This document shows positions 7,143-16,373 of a stretch of 61,881 nt of DNA, in pieces. The stretch comes from Thermoflexus hugenholtzii JAD2 (GTDB taxonomy: Bacteria > Chloroflexota > UBA11872 > UBA12225), in the NCBI GenBank assembly GCA_945865725.1, contig CAMBEO010000007.1:1-61881 (forward strand), given 5' to 3'. Each line of letters starts with the position of its first letter. Position 1 is the stretch's first letter. The notes under the pieces are model-generated. The model was given only the letters and a program-made list of their open reading frames with translations. It did not search any database and was not told where the DNA came from. The translations under genes were made by a program, and so were the position numbers.

Positions 7143-10100
7143 TCCTGACCCGCGTCGGCACCTTCCTGTGGCCTGCCCGCGGGCGCGGGGACCGTCGGCG
7201 TCCCGCCGGCATCCTCCCCCGGCGCCTGGCAGCGCCGCTCGCCTTCCTCCGCCGGCATCACGGCGCGATCCTCCTGCCCATCGTCCTCGCGGCCACCACC
7301 GTGGCCTTCACCTGGAAGCTCCTCTTCACCGGCCTCGCGGTCATCGGGTACGACACGATGACCTACATGTACCCTTACCGGGTCTTCGCCGCCGAGGCGT
7401 TGCGCGCCGGCCACGTGCCCCTCTGGAACCCTTGGATCTACTTCGGCGTCCCCTTCCTCGCCAACCTCCAAAGCGCCGTCTTCTACCCGCTCCACTTCCC
7501 CTTCCTGGTCCTCCCGGGCCCGTTCGCGATGAACGCGTCGGTCGTCCTGCACTTCTTCCTCGCGGCGTGGTTCGCCGCCCTCGCCGCGCGCGTGATCGTG
7601 CGCCTCGACTGGTGGAGCGCCGGGATCGCCGGCGTGATCTACGGGTTCTCAGGCTTCGTCGGCGCCCAGGTCGGCCACCTCAACCAGCTCAATGCCGCCG
7701 CCTGGCTCCCCCTCGCCATCCTTGCCATCCACCTCGCCCTCGAGTCGCATGCCATCCGGTGGGCCGTCGCCACGGGCGTGATCCTCGCCGTCCAGCTCCT
7801 CGCCGGCCACGCGCAAGAGAGCTACATGACGATCGTCGCCATCGTGGCGTACGTCGCCTTCCATGTCGCCGTCGCCGCGTGGACGCTTGCGGTGCCGCGG
7901 CGCGCCCCGACGGGTGACGGCATCGGCGCGTGGGCGCGGTCCTTGGCCGAAATCGACGTGGCGGTCGTCCCGGGCCGGATGGACTGGCGCTTCCGGGGTG
8001 GTGCCGCGTTGCGGTGGCGGGCATGGTGGTGTCATGCCGCGTTGTCGGCCGCCCTTCTCGCCGTCGCCGGCGCGTTCGCCGCCGGGCTCGCTGCCCTGCA
8101 GGCCCTCCCCACCGCCGAGTTGACCGCCGCCTCGATCCGTGCCAGCGGGATGTCCTTCGGCGAGGCCATCTCCTTCTCGCTCCCCCCCCGGGAACTCTTC
8201 GTCGGACTCTTGCCCGCCTTTGGCCTCGCCTCGCCGACCAGCAACGAGTTCCTGGGATGGATCGGCTTCACCGGCGCGATCCTCGCCCTCGCGGGCATCA
8301 CGTTCCGCGCACGGCACCCGGCGGTCCTCTTCTTCGCGATCCTCGCCATCCTTGCCCTCCTGCTCGCCCTCGGCAACCACACCCCCATCTACGGGAGCAT
8401 CTTCCGCGTACCGGGCATGAACCTCTTCCGCGTCCCCGCACGGTGGCTCTTCCTCGCCACGTTCGGGGCGGCGATCATCGGCGGCGCGGGCTTCGCCTTC
8501 CTTCGAGCACCGGGACCCAGCCTCGTGCGCTCGCCCCTGCCTCCCGGACCGTGGTTCCGCCTCGCGGCCGCCAGCCGCCTCCTGCTCGCCATCGTGGTCA
8601 TTGGCGCCGCCGTCGCCGTCCTCTGGCCCTTCCAGCACGTGCGCGCCGACCCGGCCGCCCTCGCGCTCGTCCCCCTGTGGCTCGCCCTCGGCGCCGGTGC
8701 GATCCTCCTGGCCTTCCTCGCCCTCGCCGCCGCCCCGTCACGCCTGGCGACCGCCTGCCTCGCCGTCGCCGTCGCCGGCGAGTTGTGGGGCGCCAGCACG
8801 AGCCTCGAGTACAACAACCCGAACCCCCCGGGCGTCTACCTCGACTCGCGCCCGTCCATCGACGCCCTGCGCGACGTCCTCCCCCCCGGACGGGTCCTCG
8901 CGGTCGCACGGACGGGCTACCAGCCCTTTGACGCCCCCCTCATCCAGGGTGACCACGGCGCCACCCTCGGGGTCCGGGGCGTCGGTGCCGGCCTGATCAA
9001 CACCAAGTTCAAGGACACCCTCAACCCCAACCTGCCCATGGTCCTCGGGATCCCGGTCGTCGACGGGTACGACGGCGGCGTCCTCCCCTTCCGCCGGTAC
9101 GTCGAGTTCAAGTCATTGATCGTGCCGCCGGAGCGGAACCAGCCGGACGGGCTATTGCGGGACCAGCTCGGTCGCGACCAGGCGCCGACCCTCCCACCGG
9201 CCGACCGCCTGCGCCAATGGGGCGTGACGTACGTCGTGCGCGACACGATGGACGACCGGCTCATCGACGGCACCTACTTCGACAACGACGCATCGCTCGA
9301 CCTCTTGCCGCACGCGACCGTGCGCTTGCCCGGGCCCGCCCTCGCCCTTCCGGCCGTCCTGCAGCGCCCGGACCTGCCCGCCGGCACGGCGCCCTCCGGT
9401 GCGACCCTCCAGGCCGGCACGTCCCGGCCACGCCTCGCCGACATGCGCGAGGTCGCCATGGTGGCCTCTCGCCCGGGCCCGTCCCCCTCCGGGATCGTCT
9501 CGGTCACCGTAGAGCTCCTCGGCCCTGATGGCCGCGTGGCCTGGTCCGGGCGCCTGGGCGTGGCCCCGTTCAGTTCCGCGTCCTCCGGCCCGGGTGCCAT
9601 CGCAGCGCGCCTCCCGGGCGACACCGAAGCGCCCGGCACGTATGTCGTGCGCTTGCCTGTCGCCGATGGCCGTGGCCTTGAAATTTCTGCCGTCACGGTC
9701 CGGCTCGACGTCGTGGGCCAGGCGACCACTGACGGCTCCGGCAACCGCGCGACCGTGCATGCCCTGAGCCTCGTCGGCGACGGCCGCTCATGGCCGGTCG
9801 GCCTCACCCACGGCGGGGCGTTGCAGCTTGTCCACCGCTCCGACGTCAAGGTCTACCGCCTCGAGGACCCGCCGGCCCGGGCGCGCCTCGTGACCCGCAC
9901 CGTCGTCACCGGGTCCGACGCCGACGCCCTCGCCGCCCTCGCCTCCGGCCCGCCGGACGAGGCCTCGGTGGTCCTGCAGGTCGCGCCACCACCGGTGGCC
10001 GACGCCGGGTGGCGCGGGCGGGTCCGCGCCGGGGTGTCGCGGGCGTGGCGCCTCCTCGGGCGCGACGACGCGTCCGGCTACCTTGCCGGTGCCGTCCTGC

Positions 10101-10918
10101 CTGCACCTTCCGAGACGACGGGTGCGAGGGTCTCCCTCGTGGAGGATCTCCCCGAGTCGCTCCGCCTTCAGGTCTCGACCGACGCACCCGCGATCCTCGT
10201 CATTCGCGACACCTTCTTTCCCGGATGGCACGCCACCGTCGACGGTCGTGACGCGCCGGTCTGGCGGGCGGACCTGCTCTTCCGCGCCGTGCCGGTCCCG
10301 GCGGGCGACCACGTCGTCGACTTGACCTTCCGGCAGCGGACGTTCGAGGTTGGCCTCGCGATCTCGGGCGTCGCCGCCCTCGTGGCCGTCGCACTCCTGG
10401 TCGTCCCGGCCACCGCCGCCGGACGGCGGGCGTGGCCACCCTCCCCCTCGACCACCCGGCCGCTTGCGACCACCGTCGCGCCGGTCACGTCACCCGGATC
10501 CCCAGTGCTTCCCTCTCCCGCCGCAGCGGGGGAGGGACTGAGGGAGGGGGACTGTGACGAGTTCGGAGGAGGGCCAGCGAGCGCGGCCGTGGACGACGCC
10601 CCCGTGGCGTTCGGCCCAGAATCGTGGTCGGCCCACGGTCGGACCATCCCGGCGACGTACCTCGACGACGACGCCGTCGCCGGCCTGTACATCGCGTCGC
10701 GCGATGCCGACCCCGAGGTCGCGCGCGAGTCTCGCGGGGCACCATCGTTATCCGCGTACGCGTCCCCTGCCCCGGCGGGCAAGGATGCCCGCGGACCAAC
10801 GGGAGAGGGAAGCGCTCAGACCCCACCCCGGCGGGCAAGGATGCCCGCGGACCAACGGGAGAGGGAAGCACCACCACCCGCGGACCAACGGGAGAGGGGA
10901 GCGATCGACCCCTCATGA
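7139..10918 (+). CDS. YfhO-type multi-spanning membrane protein with repeat-derived C-terminal tail
   Basis: The predicted protein has about 1,259 residues. The N-terminal half holds many transmembrane helices and the YfhO signature WNPWIYFGVPFLANLQSAVF. A large extracytoplasmic region follows, with the motif FFPGWHATVDGRDAPV and then a last helix near residue 1070. YfhO proteins belong to the GT-C-like group and are linked to sugar decoration of cell-wall polymers or lipids. The GTG start at 7139 overlaps the preceding stop; the open frame continues further upstream, but only through the regulator gene. The last 135 or so residues are abnormal. A family-B repeat at 10505-10536 and two full plus one truncated family-A repeat at 10770-10902 are translated in this tail, one copy reading PAGKDARGPTGEG. 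The end overlaps the next gene by ATGA. Confidence 0.87.
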   Translation: MILTRVGTFLWPARGRGDRRRPAGILPRRLAAPLAFLRRHHGAILLPIVLAATTVAFTWKLLFTGLAVIGYDTMTYMYPYRVFAAEALRAGHVPLWNPWIYFGVPFLANLQSAVFYPLHFPFLVLPGPFAMNASVVLHFFLAAWFAALAARVIVRLDWWSAGIAGVIYGFSGFVGAQVGHLNQLNAAAWLPLAILAIHLALESHAIRWAVATGVILAVQLLAGHAQESYMTIVAIVAYVAFHVAVAAWTLAVPRRAPTGDGIGAWARSLAEIDVAVVPGRMDWRFRGGAALRWRAWWCHAALSAALLAVAGAFAAGLAALQALPTAELTAASIRASGMSFGEAISFSLPPRELFVGLLPAFGLASPTSNEFLGWIGFTGAILALAGITFRARHPAVLFFAILAILALLLALGNHTPIYGSIFRVPGMNLFRVPARWLFLATFGAAIIGGAGFAFLRAPGPSLVRSPLPPGPWFRLAAASRLLLAIVVIGAAVAVLWPFQHVRADPAALALVPLWLALGAGAILLAFLALAAAPSRLATACLAVAVAGELWGASTSLEYNNPNPPGVYLDSRPSIDALRDVLPPGRVLAVARTGYQPFDAPLIQGDHGATLGVRGVGAGLINTKFKDTLNPNLPMVLGIPVVDGYDGGVLPFRRYVEFKSLIVPPERNQPDGLLRDQLGRDQAPTLPPADRLRQWGVTYVVRDTMDDRLIDGTYFDNDASLDLLPHATVRLPGPALALPAVLQRPDLPAGTAPSGATLQAGTSRPRLADMREVAMVASRPGPSPSGIVSVTVELLGPDGRVAWSGRLGVAPFSSASSGPGAIAARLPGDTEAPGTYVVRLPVADGRGLEISAVTVRLDVVGQATTDGSGNRATVHALSLVGDGRSWPVGLTHGGALQLVHRSDVKVYRLEDPPARARLVTRTVVTGSDADALAALASGPPDEASVVLQVAPPPVADAGWRGRVRAGVSRAWRLLGRDDASGYLAGAVLPAPSETTGARVSLVEDLPESLRLQVSTDAPAILVIRDTFFPGWHATVDGRDAPVWRADLLFRAVPVPAGDHVVDLTFRQRTFEVGLAISGVAALVAVALLVVPATAAGRRAWPPSPSTTRPLATTVAPVTSPGSPVLPSPAAAGEGLREGDCDEFGGGPASAAVDDAPVAFGPESWSAHGRTIPATYLDDDAVAGLYIASRDADPEVARESRGAPSLSAYASPAPAGKDARGPTGEGSAQTPPRRARMPADQREREAPPPADQRERGAIDPS
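10505..10536 (+). repeat. Family-B palindromic repeat inside a coding frame
   Basis: GTGCTTCCCTCTCCCG followed by CCGCAGCGGGGGAGGG forms an 11-bp hairpin (one G-T pair) with a CGCA loop. It is translated in the YfhO protein tail as LPSPAAAGEG. Confidence 0.85.
10741..10902 (+). repeat. Tandem family-A repeats inside the 3' end of the YfhO-type gene
   Basis: Full copies lie at 10770-10813 and 10826-10869, with a truncated copy lacking the hairpin's left arm at 10877-10902. A 22-bp unit beginning ACCATCGTTATCCGCG at 10741-10762 recurs identically at 12329-12350, so a larger module was duplicated. The two full copies are read in different frames. Confidence 0.9.
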
Positions 10919-12210
10919 CCCGCCCCGCCGGGACCGGTCGGCAGGTCGTCATGGTCGCGCCCTTCGCCGAGTCGCCCAAGGCGACGACCTCCGCGCGCGT
11001 CATCCCCCTCGCACGCGCCCTGGCCGCACGCGGGCATCGCGTGACCGTCCTCGTGCCCCCGTACGACAACCCGGGTGAATCCCGGTCCCGGCGCGAGGGC
11101 GGCGCCATCGTCCGGACCCTCGTCGTCCCGGGCGCGATCCCCGAGGCAAGCCCCCTGCAGGCAATCGCGCAGCCGGTCCTCGCCGCCCGCGTCGCCGCCG
11201 CCGCCATGGCCCTCGAACCCGACGTGGTCCACCTCTTCAAGCCCAAGGCGGTCTCGGGCCTCGCGCACGCCATCCTCGCCGCCCGCCGACGCCTGCGCGG
11301 CGACCCCGGTCCGGCCCTTGTCGTGGATACCGACGACTGGGAGGGCGACGGCGGGTGGAACGAGTACGAGGCCTACCCGTGGTGGCAGCGCGCGGCCGTG
11401 AATGCGCAGGAATGGTGGGGCATAGGCGCCGCCGACGCGATCACGGCGGCTAGCCGGACCCTCGAGGCGCAGGCATGGTCACGAGGCCAGCCTCCGGCCC
11501 GCGTCGCCTACCTGCCGAATGGCCTCGACGATGCCGACTACCCGGGGTGGTGGGGTCCGAGTGGGCCAGGACAGCCCGGCAGGGACGAGGTCCGTGCCCG
11601 CCTGCACCTTGGCAATGGCCCCGTCGTCGTCCTCTACACGCGCTTCTTCGAGTTCCAACCGTCGCGCGCCCTCGCCACGATCCGGGCGGTGCGCGCCCGG
11701 GTCCCCGGCGCCACCCTGCTTGTCGTCGGCGCCGGCAAGTTCGGCCAGGAACGTGCCCTCGCCACCCTCGCCGCCAATGAGGGCGAGGCCGGGGCGATCA
11801 CCCTCGCGGGGTGGCAGGCGGTCGCGAACCTGCCGGGCCTCCTGCGCGCCGCCGACGTCGCCATCGCCCTTGCCGACGACAACCTCGCGAACCGCGCGAA
11901 GTGTTCCGTCAAGCTCCTGCAGCTCATGCGCCTCGGCGTGCCGGTCGTCGCCGACGCCACCGGCGAACAGGCCAACTACCTCGCCGGTTCCGACACGGGC
12001 GCGCCGGGGGAGGCGGGCGTCCTCGTGCCCCCGGGCGACGTCACCGCGATGGCCGTCGCCGTCGCGTCACTCCTGTCGGACCCGGTACGCCGCGCGGCCG
12101 TTGGGCAGACCGGGGCCATGCGCGCGCGCGACCGCTTCGGGTGGGACGTCCTCGCACCCGCCGCCGAAGCGGCCCACGCCGGAGCGATCGCCGCACGCCG
12201 TCGCGCCTGA
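10915..12210 (+). CDS. GT4-family glycosyltransferase
   Basis: The 431-residue protein has the GT-B layout of family GT4. The N-terminal domain starts with VVMVAPFAESPKATTSARVIPLARALAARGH and includes PDVVHLFKPKAVSGLA. The C-terminal nucleotide-sugar domain includes VVLYTRFFEFQ, GAGKFGQERAL and the acidic/EX7E-like part VKLLQLMRLGVPVVADATGEQANYL. It probably transfers a sugar from a nucleotide donor to a lipid-linked or secreted acceptor. Its start ATG overlaps the stop of the YfhO-type gene (ATGA), which suggests the two work together in building a surface glycan. The open frame upstream of this ATG is repeat-derived and is excluded. Confidence 0.9.
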   Translation: MTRPAGTGRQVVMVAPFAESPKATTSARVIPLARALAARGHRVTVLVPPYDNPGESRSRREGGAIVRTLVVPGAIPEASPLQAIAQPVLAARVAAAAMALEPDVVHLFKPKAVSGLAHAILAARRRLRGDPGPALVVDTDDWEGDGGWNEYEAYPWWQRAAVNAQEWWGIGAADAITAASRTLEAQAWSRGQPPARVAYLPNGLDDADYPGWWGPSGPGQPGRDEVRARLHLGNGPVVVLYTRFFEFQPSRALATIRAVRARVPGATLLVVGAGKFGQERALATLAANEGEAGAITLAGWQAVANLPGLLRAADVAIALADDNLANRAKCSVKLLQLMRLGVPVVADATGEQANYLAGSDTGAPGEAGVLVPPGDVTAMAVAVASLLSDPVRRAAVGQTGAMRARDRFGWDVLAPAAEAAHAGAIAARRRA

Positions 12211-12212
12211 GG

Positions 12213-12413
12213 CGACGGGGAATGATGCCCGCGGACCAACGGGAGAGGGAAGCACCACAGCCCCTCCCCCGGCGGGCAAGGATGCCCGCGGACCAACCCA
12301 CCCTCCGTCTGCCGCAACAAGCACCCCCACCATCGTTATCCGCGTACGCGGTCCCTCCCCCGCTGCGGCGGGAGAGGGAAGCACAACCGCCCGCGGACCA
12401 ACGGGGGAGGGGA
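12213..12413. repeat. Mixed family-A and family-B repeat cluster between convergent genes
   Basis: Family-A copies lie at 12213-12256 and 12266-12299, a family-B copy at 12352-12384 and a truncated family-A copy at 12387-12413. A unit at 12329-12350 is identical to 10741-10762. The cluster fills the whole 214-nt gap between the convergent glycosyltransferase and xdhB genes, where a bidirectional terminator would be expected. Confidence 0.88.
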
Positions 12414-12424
12414 GTGCTTGTGCC

Positions 12425-14794
12425 TCAGCCGCCCTCGCCAGCGGCGCGGGTCGCGTCGATCGCATCGAGGATCGCCTCGCCGGTCGCCGGCAGGCGCAGG
12501 TCCACGCGCGACGGCGACGTGCCGGCCGGCGCAAACGCCGCGACCGCCTCGCGGATCGCCTCGCGCACGCTGAGTGCCAGCATGAGTGGCGGTTCGCCGA
12601 CGGCCTTGCTACCGGCGATGACCCCCGCCTGCGCCGCCCTCGGCAGCAGCGCCACGTGCCAGGCGGCCGGCACGTCGGTCGCCGCCGGGATCTTGTACGT
12701 GCTTGGCGCGTGCGTCAGGATGCGCCCGTCACTCCCCCAGACGACCTCCTCGGAACTGACCCAGCCCATCCCCTGCACGAAGCCCCCTTCCACCTGCCCG
12801 ACGTCCACCAGCGGGTTGATGCTTGCCCCGGCGTCGTGGAGGATGTCGACCCGAAGCACCGTCATCTCCCCGGTGAAGCCATCGACCTCCACCTCCGTGA
12901 CGGCCGCGCCGCACGCGAAGTACGCGAACGGGCGCCCCCGCCCTGCCCCCCGGTCGAACCAGATGCCGGGCGTGCGGTAGAAGCCGGTCGCCGAGAGGCC
13001 GATGCGTTCCCGGTGCGCCGCCCGTGCCACCTCGGCGAACGCGACCGTCGCACCGGGTCGCGAGGCCGCAAACGCCTCGCCCGCGGCGAACGTCACCTCG
13101 GCCGGGTCAACCACCGTGCCGGTGCCGGACAGCAGCGATGCCGCCACCGGGGCGAGGCGGTCCCGCAGCGTCGCGCACGCGTCACGGATCGCCCCGCCGT
13201 TGAGGTCGGTCCCCGACGACGCCGCCGTCGCCGACGCGTTCGGTACCACGTCCGTGCGGGTCGGCATCATGCGGATCGACCGCACCGGCACGCCCAGGCA
13301 GTCGGCCGCGACCTGCGACAACTTCGCTTGCAGGCCCTGCCCCATCTCGGTCCCGCCATGGTGGACCTGCACCGACCCGTCGACCAGCACGTTGACGAGG
13401 GCGCCGGCCTGGTTGAGGAACGTCGTCGTGAACGAGATGCCGAACTTGACCGGCGTCATCGCGATCCCACGTCGGCGGCGCCGCCGCGATGCCTCAGCCG
13501 TGGCGTTCCACGCCCGGGCCTCCGCGCGCCGGGTTGCGAACGACGACGACCGTTCGAGGGACTCCCAGATCGTCCGGAGGCGATCGTCGCCGACCTCCTG
13601 CCCGTAATGCGTCGTGCCCGCCTCGCCCGCGGCGGCGTACAGGTTGCGGGACCGCACCTCGTGCGGGTCGAGGCCGGCGGCGCGCGCGAGGCGGTCGATC
13701 ACCTCCTCCGCCACGGCCATGCCCTGGGGCCCGCCGAAGCCCCGGAATGCCGTCTGCGACGTGCGGTCCGTCCGGACGACCTGCCCCCGCACTCGCATCG
13801 ACGGGATCCGGTACGCGTTGTCCGCGTGCAGCATCGCCCGCCCCATCACCGCGTCCGAGAGGTCCAGGGACCAGCCACCGTCGGAGTACAGCTCAAGGTC
13901 GAGGGCACGCACCTTCCCGTCACGCCCGATCGCCGCCCGGTAGCGCGCGAGGAACGGGTGGCGCTTGCCGGTCATCCCCATGTGCCGGTCGCGGTCGAGG
14001 CGCACGAATGTCGCGCGCCCGGTCAGCGCCGCGCCAAGGGCAGCGACCGCCGCCCAGGCATTCGCCTGCGACTCCTTGCCGCCGAAGCCCCCGCCCATCC
14101 GCGAGCACTGCACGACCACTTGGTTCAGGTCGATGCCAAGGACCCGGGCGACGACGGACTGGGTCTCGGCGGGATGCTGGGTGGAGGAGTGGATGACCAG
14201 CCGACCGTCGCTCTCCGGCACCGCGAGGGAGGCGTGGGTCTCCAGCGCGAAGTGGTCCTGCGCGCCCGTCCGGAACGCACCCTCCACGACGACAAGCTCA
14301 CGATCCGGTGCCGCCCCGGCAAGGACGCCCTCGACGTCCCCGCGGGAGATCCATTGCGGCTCGGTGTGGAACGACCCCGCCGCAATCGCCGCGTCAAGGT
14401 CCAGCATCGGTGCGCACGGTTCCCACGCCACGCCGACCAGCGATGCCGCCCGGCGCGCGGTAGGCGCGTCGTCCGCAAGCACCCAGGCCACCGCCTGCCC
14501 ATGGTGGCGAACCTCCACCGGGAAGAGCGGTTCGTCGTGGCGTACCGGCCCCGTGTCGTTCTGGCCCGGGACGTCGGCGCCCGTCAGCACCATGGCCACG
14601 CCGGGCAAGGCGCGGGCCGCCGACGCGTCAATCGCCCCGACCTTGGCCCGCGCATGCGGCGACTGGACCGGCCAGGCCACCAGCGCCCGCGCCGGCAACG
14701 GCAGGTCACCGACGAAGCGTGACCGTCCGGTCACGTGCAAGGTCGCGCCATCGGGTCGCAGCGCCCGCCCCACCTCGTTCCGGGACACGTCCAC
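12425..14794 (-). CDS. xdhB: Xanthine dehydrogenase, molybdenum-binding subunit
   Basis: The 789-residue protein belongs to the aldehyde oxidase/xanthine dehydrogenase large-subunit family. It has the small a/b hammerhead domain (residues about 15-120) and the molybdopterin-binding region with QCSRMGGGFGGKE, RTDRTSQTAFRGFGGPQGM, HHGGTEMGQGL and the catalytic-Glu loop GSKAVGEPPLM near residue 730. With XdhA it would oxidise hypoxanthine and xanthine to urate in the cytoplasm. It lies 67 nt after xdhA on the same strand, and the adenosine deaminase precedes both. No molybdopterin-insertion (XdhC-like) gene is present in the window. The substrate could be another N-heterocycle, but the purine context makes xanthine the best reading. 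Confidence 0.92.
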   Translation of the reverse strand: MDVSRNEVGRALRPDGATLHVTGRSRFVGDLPLPARALVAWPVQSPHARAKVGAIDASAARALPGVAMVLTGADVPGQNDTGPVRHDEPLFPVEVRHHGQAVAWVLADDAPTARRAASLVGVAWEPCAPMLDLDAAIAAGSFHTEPQWISRGDVEGVLAGAAPDRELVVVEGAFRTGAQDHFALETHASLAVPESDGRLVIHSSTQHPAETQSVVARVLGIDLNQVVVQCSRMGGGFGGKESQANAWAAVAALGAALTGRATFVRLDRDRHMGMTGKRHPFLARYRAAIGRDGKVRALDLELYSDGGWSLDLSDAVMGRAMLHADNAYRIPSMRVRGQVVRTDRTSQTAFRGFGGPQGMAVAEEVIDRLARAAGLDPHEVRSRNLYAAAGEAGTTHYGQEVGDDRLRTIWESLERSSSFATRRAEARAWNATAEASRRRRRRGIAMTPVKFGISFTTTFLNQAGALVNVLVDGSVQVHHGGTEMGQGLQAKLSQVAADCLGVPVRSIRMMPTRTDVVPNASATAASSGTDLNGGAIRDACATLRDRLAPVAASLLSGTGTVVDPAEVTFAAGEAFAASRPGATVAFAEVARAAHRERIGLSATGFYRTPGIWFDRGAGRGRPFAYFACGAAVTEVEVDGFTGEMTVLRVDILHDAGASINPLVDVGQVEGGFVQGMGWVSSEEVVWGSDGRILTHAPSTYKIPAATDVPAAWHVALLPRAAQAGVIAGSKAVGEPPLMLALSVREAIREAVAAFAPAGTSPSRVDLRLPATGEAILDAIDATRAAGEGG

Positions 14795-14861
14795 GCCTCA
14801 CCCCGCACCCACCGGCCTGTCGCCGGGACACTGGCCCGCCTGCCGCCCTCGTTCCGGCCGC

Positions 14862-16373
14862 CTAGGGAGCGGATGTCTCGGCAACGCAGCGATCAAACAG
14901 GTTCGTCACCAGTCGCGCACGATACGACACCGACGCGCGCACGTCGTCGATCGGCGCGAATTCCGTCGCGAGCACGGCACGGGCCGCCGCCGTGCCATCG
15001 GCATCCCAACTCGCACCGACCAGCGCCGACTCCGCCCTCGCCGCCCGCGCGGGTACCGGTGCGACCCCGCCGTACGCGAGACGCGCGTCCGTCACCACGC
15101 CCCTATCGTTGAGCGTCACGGTGAAGGCCGCGACCACCGTCGAGATGTCCACCCGGTCGCGACGGGCGACTTTGTGCGCCCATTCCACCCGGCGACCGCC
15201 CGGAGGCACCACGACGGGAGGCACCCGCACGGCCATCAGCAACTCGTTCGGCCCGACGACCGTTTGCCGGTAGCCCGTGAAGAAGCGCGAGATGGGGACC
15301 GTGCGCGTCCCCGTCCGCGCCTGCACGACTGCCTTCGCATCGAGGGCAAGCCACGCGACCGACAGGTCACCGACCGGCGACGCGGTCATCAAGTTTCCGC
15401 CGACCGTCGCCCGGTTCCTGATCTGGCGCGACCCGAACCACGGCAGCAGCCGGTGCACCAGCGGCAGCGTGACCGGACTCACCCACACCTTCAGTTCGGC
15501 GATGGTCACCCCGGCACCGATACGCAGCCCGGTGTCGTCGCGCCCGATGTCGCGCAACTGGTCAACCGCTCCAAGCATGATGAACGCCGGAAAGCGCCGC
15601 CCACCGCGCGAGACCTCGACGCCGACGTCGGTCGCGCCCGCAACGATGCGCGCCTCCGGATGCGCGATTTTCAGTTGGATCGCCTCATCGATCGTGGATG
15701 GCCGGAACGCGATCACGTCCCTGCCTTCCACGCTCACGGAGGGGTGCGGGGGCATGGGTCGGGCAAGGCGTTCCCAGAACGGGTCACCTGACCGCCCGAC
15801 GCCCGCCCCGGCAAGCGCCGTCGCCGCCTCGCGCAGCGCCCGGTAGCCCGTGCATCGGCACAAGTTCCCGGCAAGCACCTCCCCGGCCGGGTCACCTTCC
15901 GGGGCCGCTCCGGGCCGGGGCGCCGTGTAGTACGCCGCGAACAGGCTCATCGCAAACCCGGGGGTGCAATACCCGCACTGGGTGCCACCCCCGTCGGCGA
16001 TTGCCGCCTGCAGCGGATGCAGGTCCTCGACCGTCCCGTCCGGAAGCGGTGCGGGTGACAGCGCCTCCGCCGTCCACGCCTCCACGCCCGACAGTTGCCC
16101 CGCCAGGGTCAGGCACGACACGACCGCCCGGTACGTCGATCCCCGTGCGAAGGTCTGCCGTACTGCGACGGTACACGCCCCGCAGTCGCCCTCGGCACAC
16201 CCTTCCTTGACGCTGGTGTACCCCTGCCCTCGCGCAAGCTCCAGCAACGTCTCGTGCGGGTCGATGCCCTCAAGCGAGACGGCGGTCCCGTTCAGGGTGA
16301 AGGACGGTGGCGGCGCGGTCCGCGTCCGCACGGGGATGGCCGACGACCCGGCGCCGGCCTCGCGCACGCTCAC
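14862..16373 (-). CDS. xdhA: Xanthine dehydrogenase, fused 2Fe-2S and FAD subunit
   Basis: The 503-residue protein carries two [2Fe-2S] clusters in its N-terminal third. The plant-type cluster uses GCAEGDCGAC (Cys 59, 64, 67) plus Cys 87; the second uses CGYC (133, 136) and CRC (172, 174). The FAD domain follows from about residue 200, with IVAGATDVGVEV and the RNRATVGGNLMTASPVGD loop. This fused layout is that of Rhodobacter-type XdhA and delivers electrons from the molybdenum centre to NAD. The GTG at 16373 overlaps the adenosine deaminase stop codon (GTGA), so the two are translationally coupled. A second GTG at 16367 is possible. Confidence 0.92.
   Translation of the reverse strand: MSVREAGAGSSAIPVRTRTAPPPSFTLNGTAVSLEGIDPHETLLELARGQGYTSVKEGCAEGDCGACTVAVRQTFARGSTYRAVVSCLTLAGQLSGVEAWTAEALSPAPLPDGTVEDLHPLQAAIADGGGTQCGYCTPGFAMSLFAAYYTAPRPGAAPEGDPAGEVLAGNLCRCTGYRALREAATALAGAGVGRSGDPFWERLARPMPPHPSVSVEGRDVIAFRPSTIDEAIQLKIAHPEARIVAGATDVGVEVSRGGRRFPAFIMLGAVDQLRDIGRDDTGLRIGAGVTIAELKVWVSPVTLPLVHRLLPWFGSRQIRNRATVGGNLMTASPVGDLSVAWLALDAKAVVQARTGTRTVPISRFFTGYRQTVVGPNELLMAVRVPPVVVPPGGRRVEWAHKVARRDRVDISTVVAAFTVTLNDRGVVTDARLAYGGVAPVPARAARAESALVGASWDADGTAAARAVLATEFAPIDDVRASVSYRARLVTNLFDRCVAETSAP

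Noticed and set aside
11519-14722. Plus-strand open frame of over 1,000 codons
   Set aside because: It lies opposite xdhB and across the GT4 gene and repeats, with Arg/Pro-rich composition and no domain.
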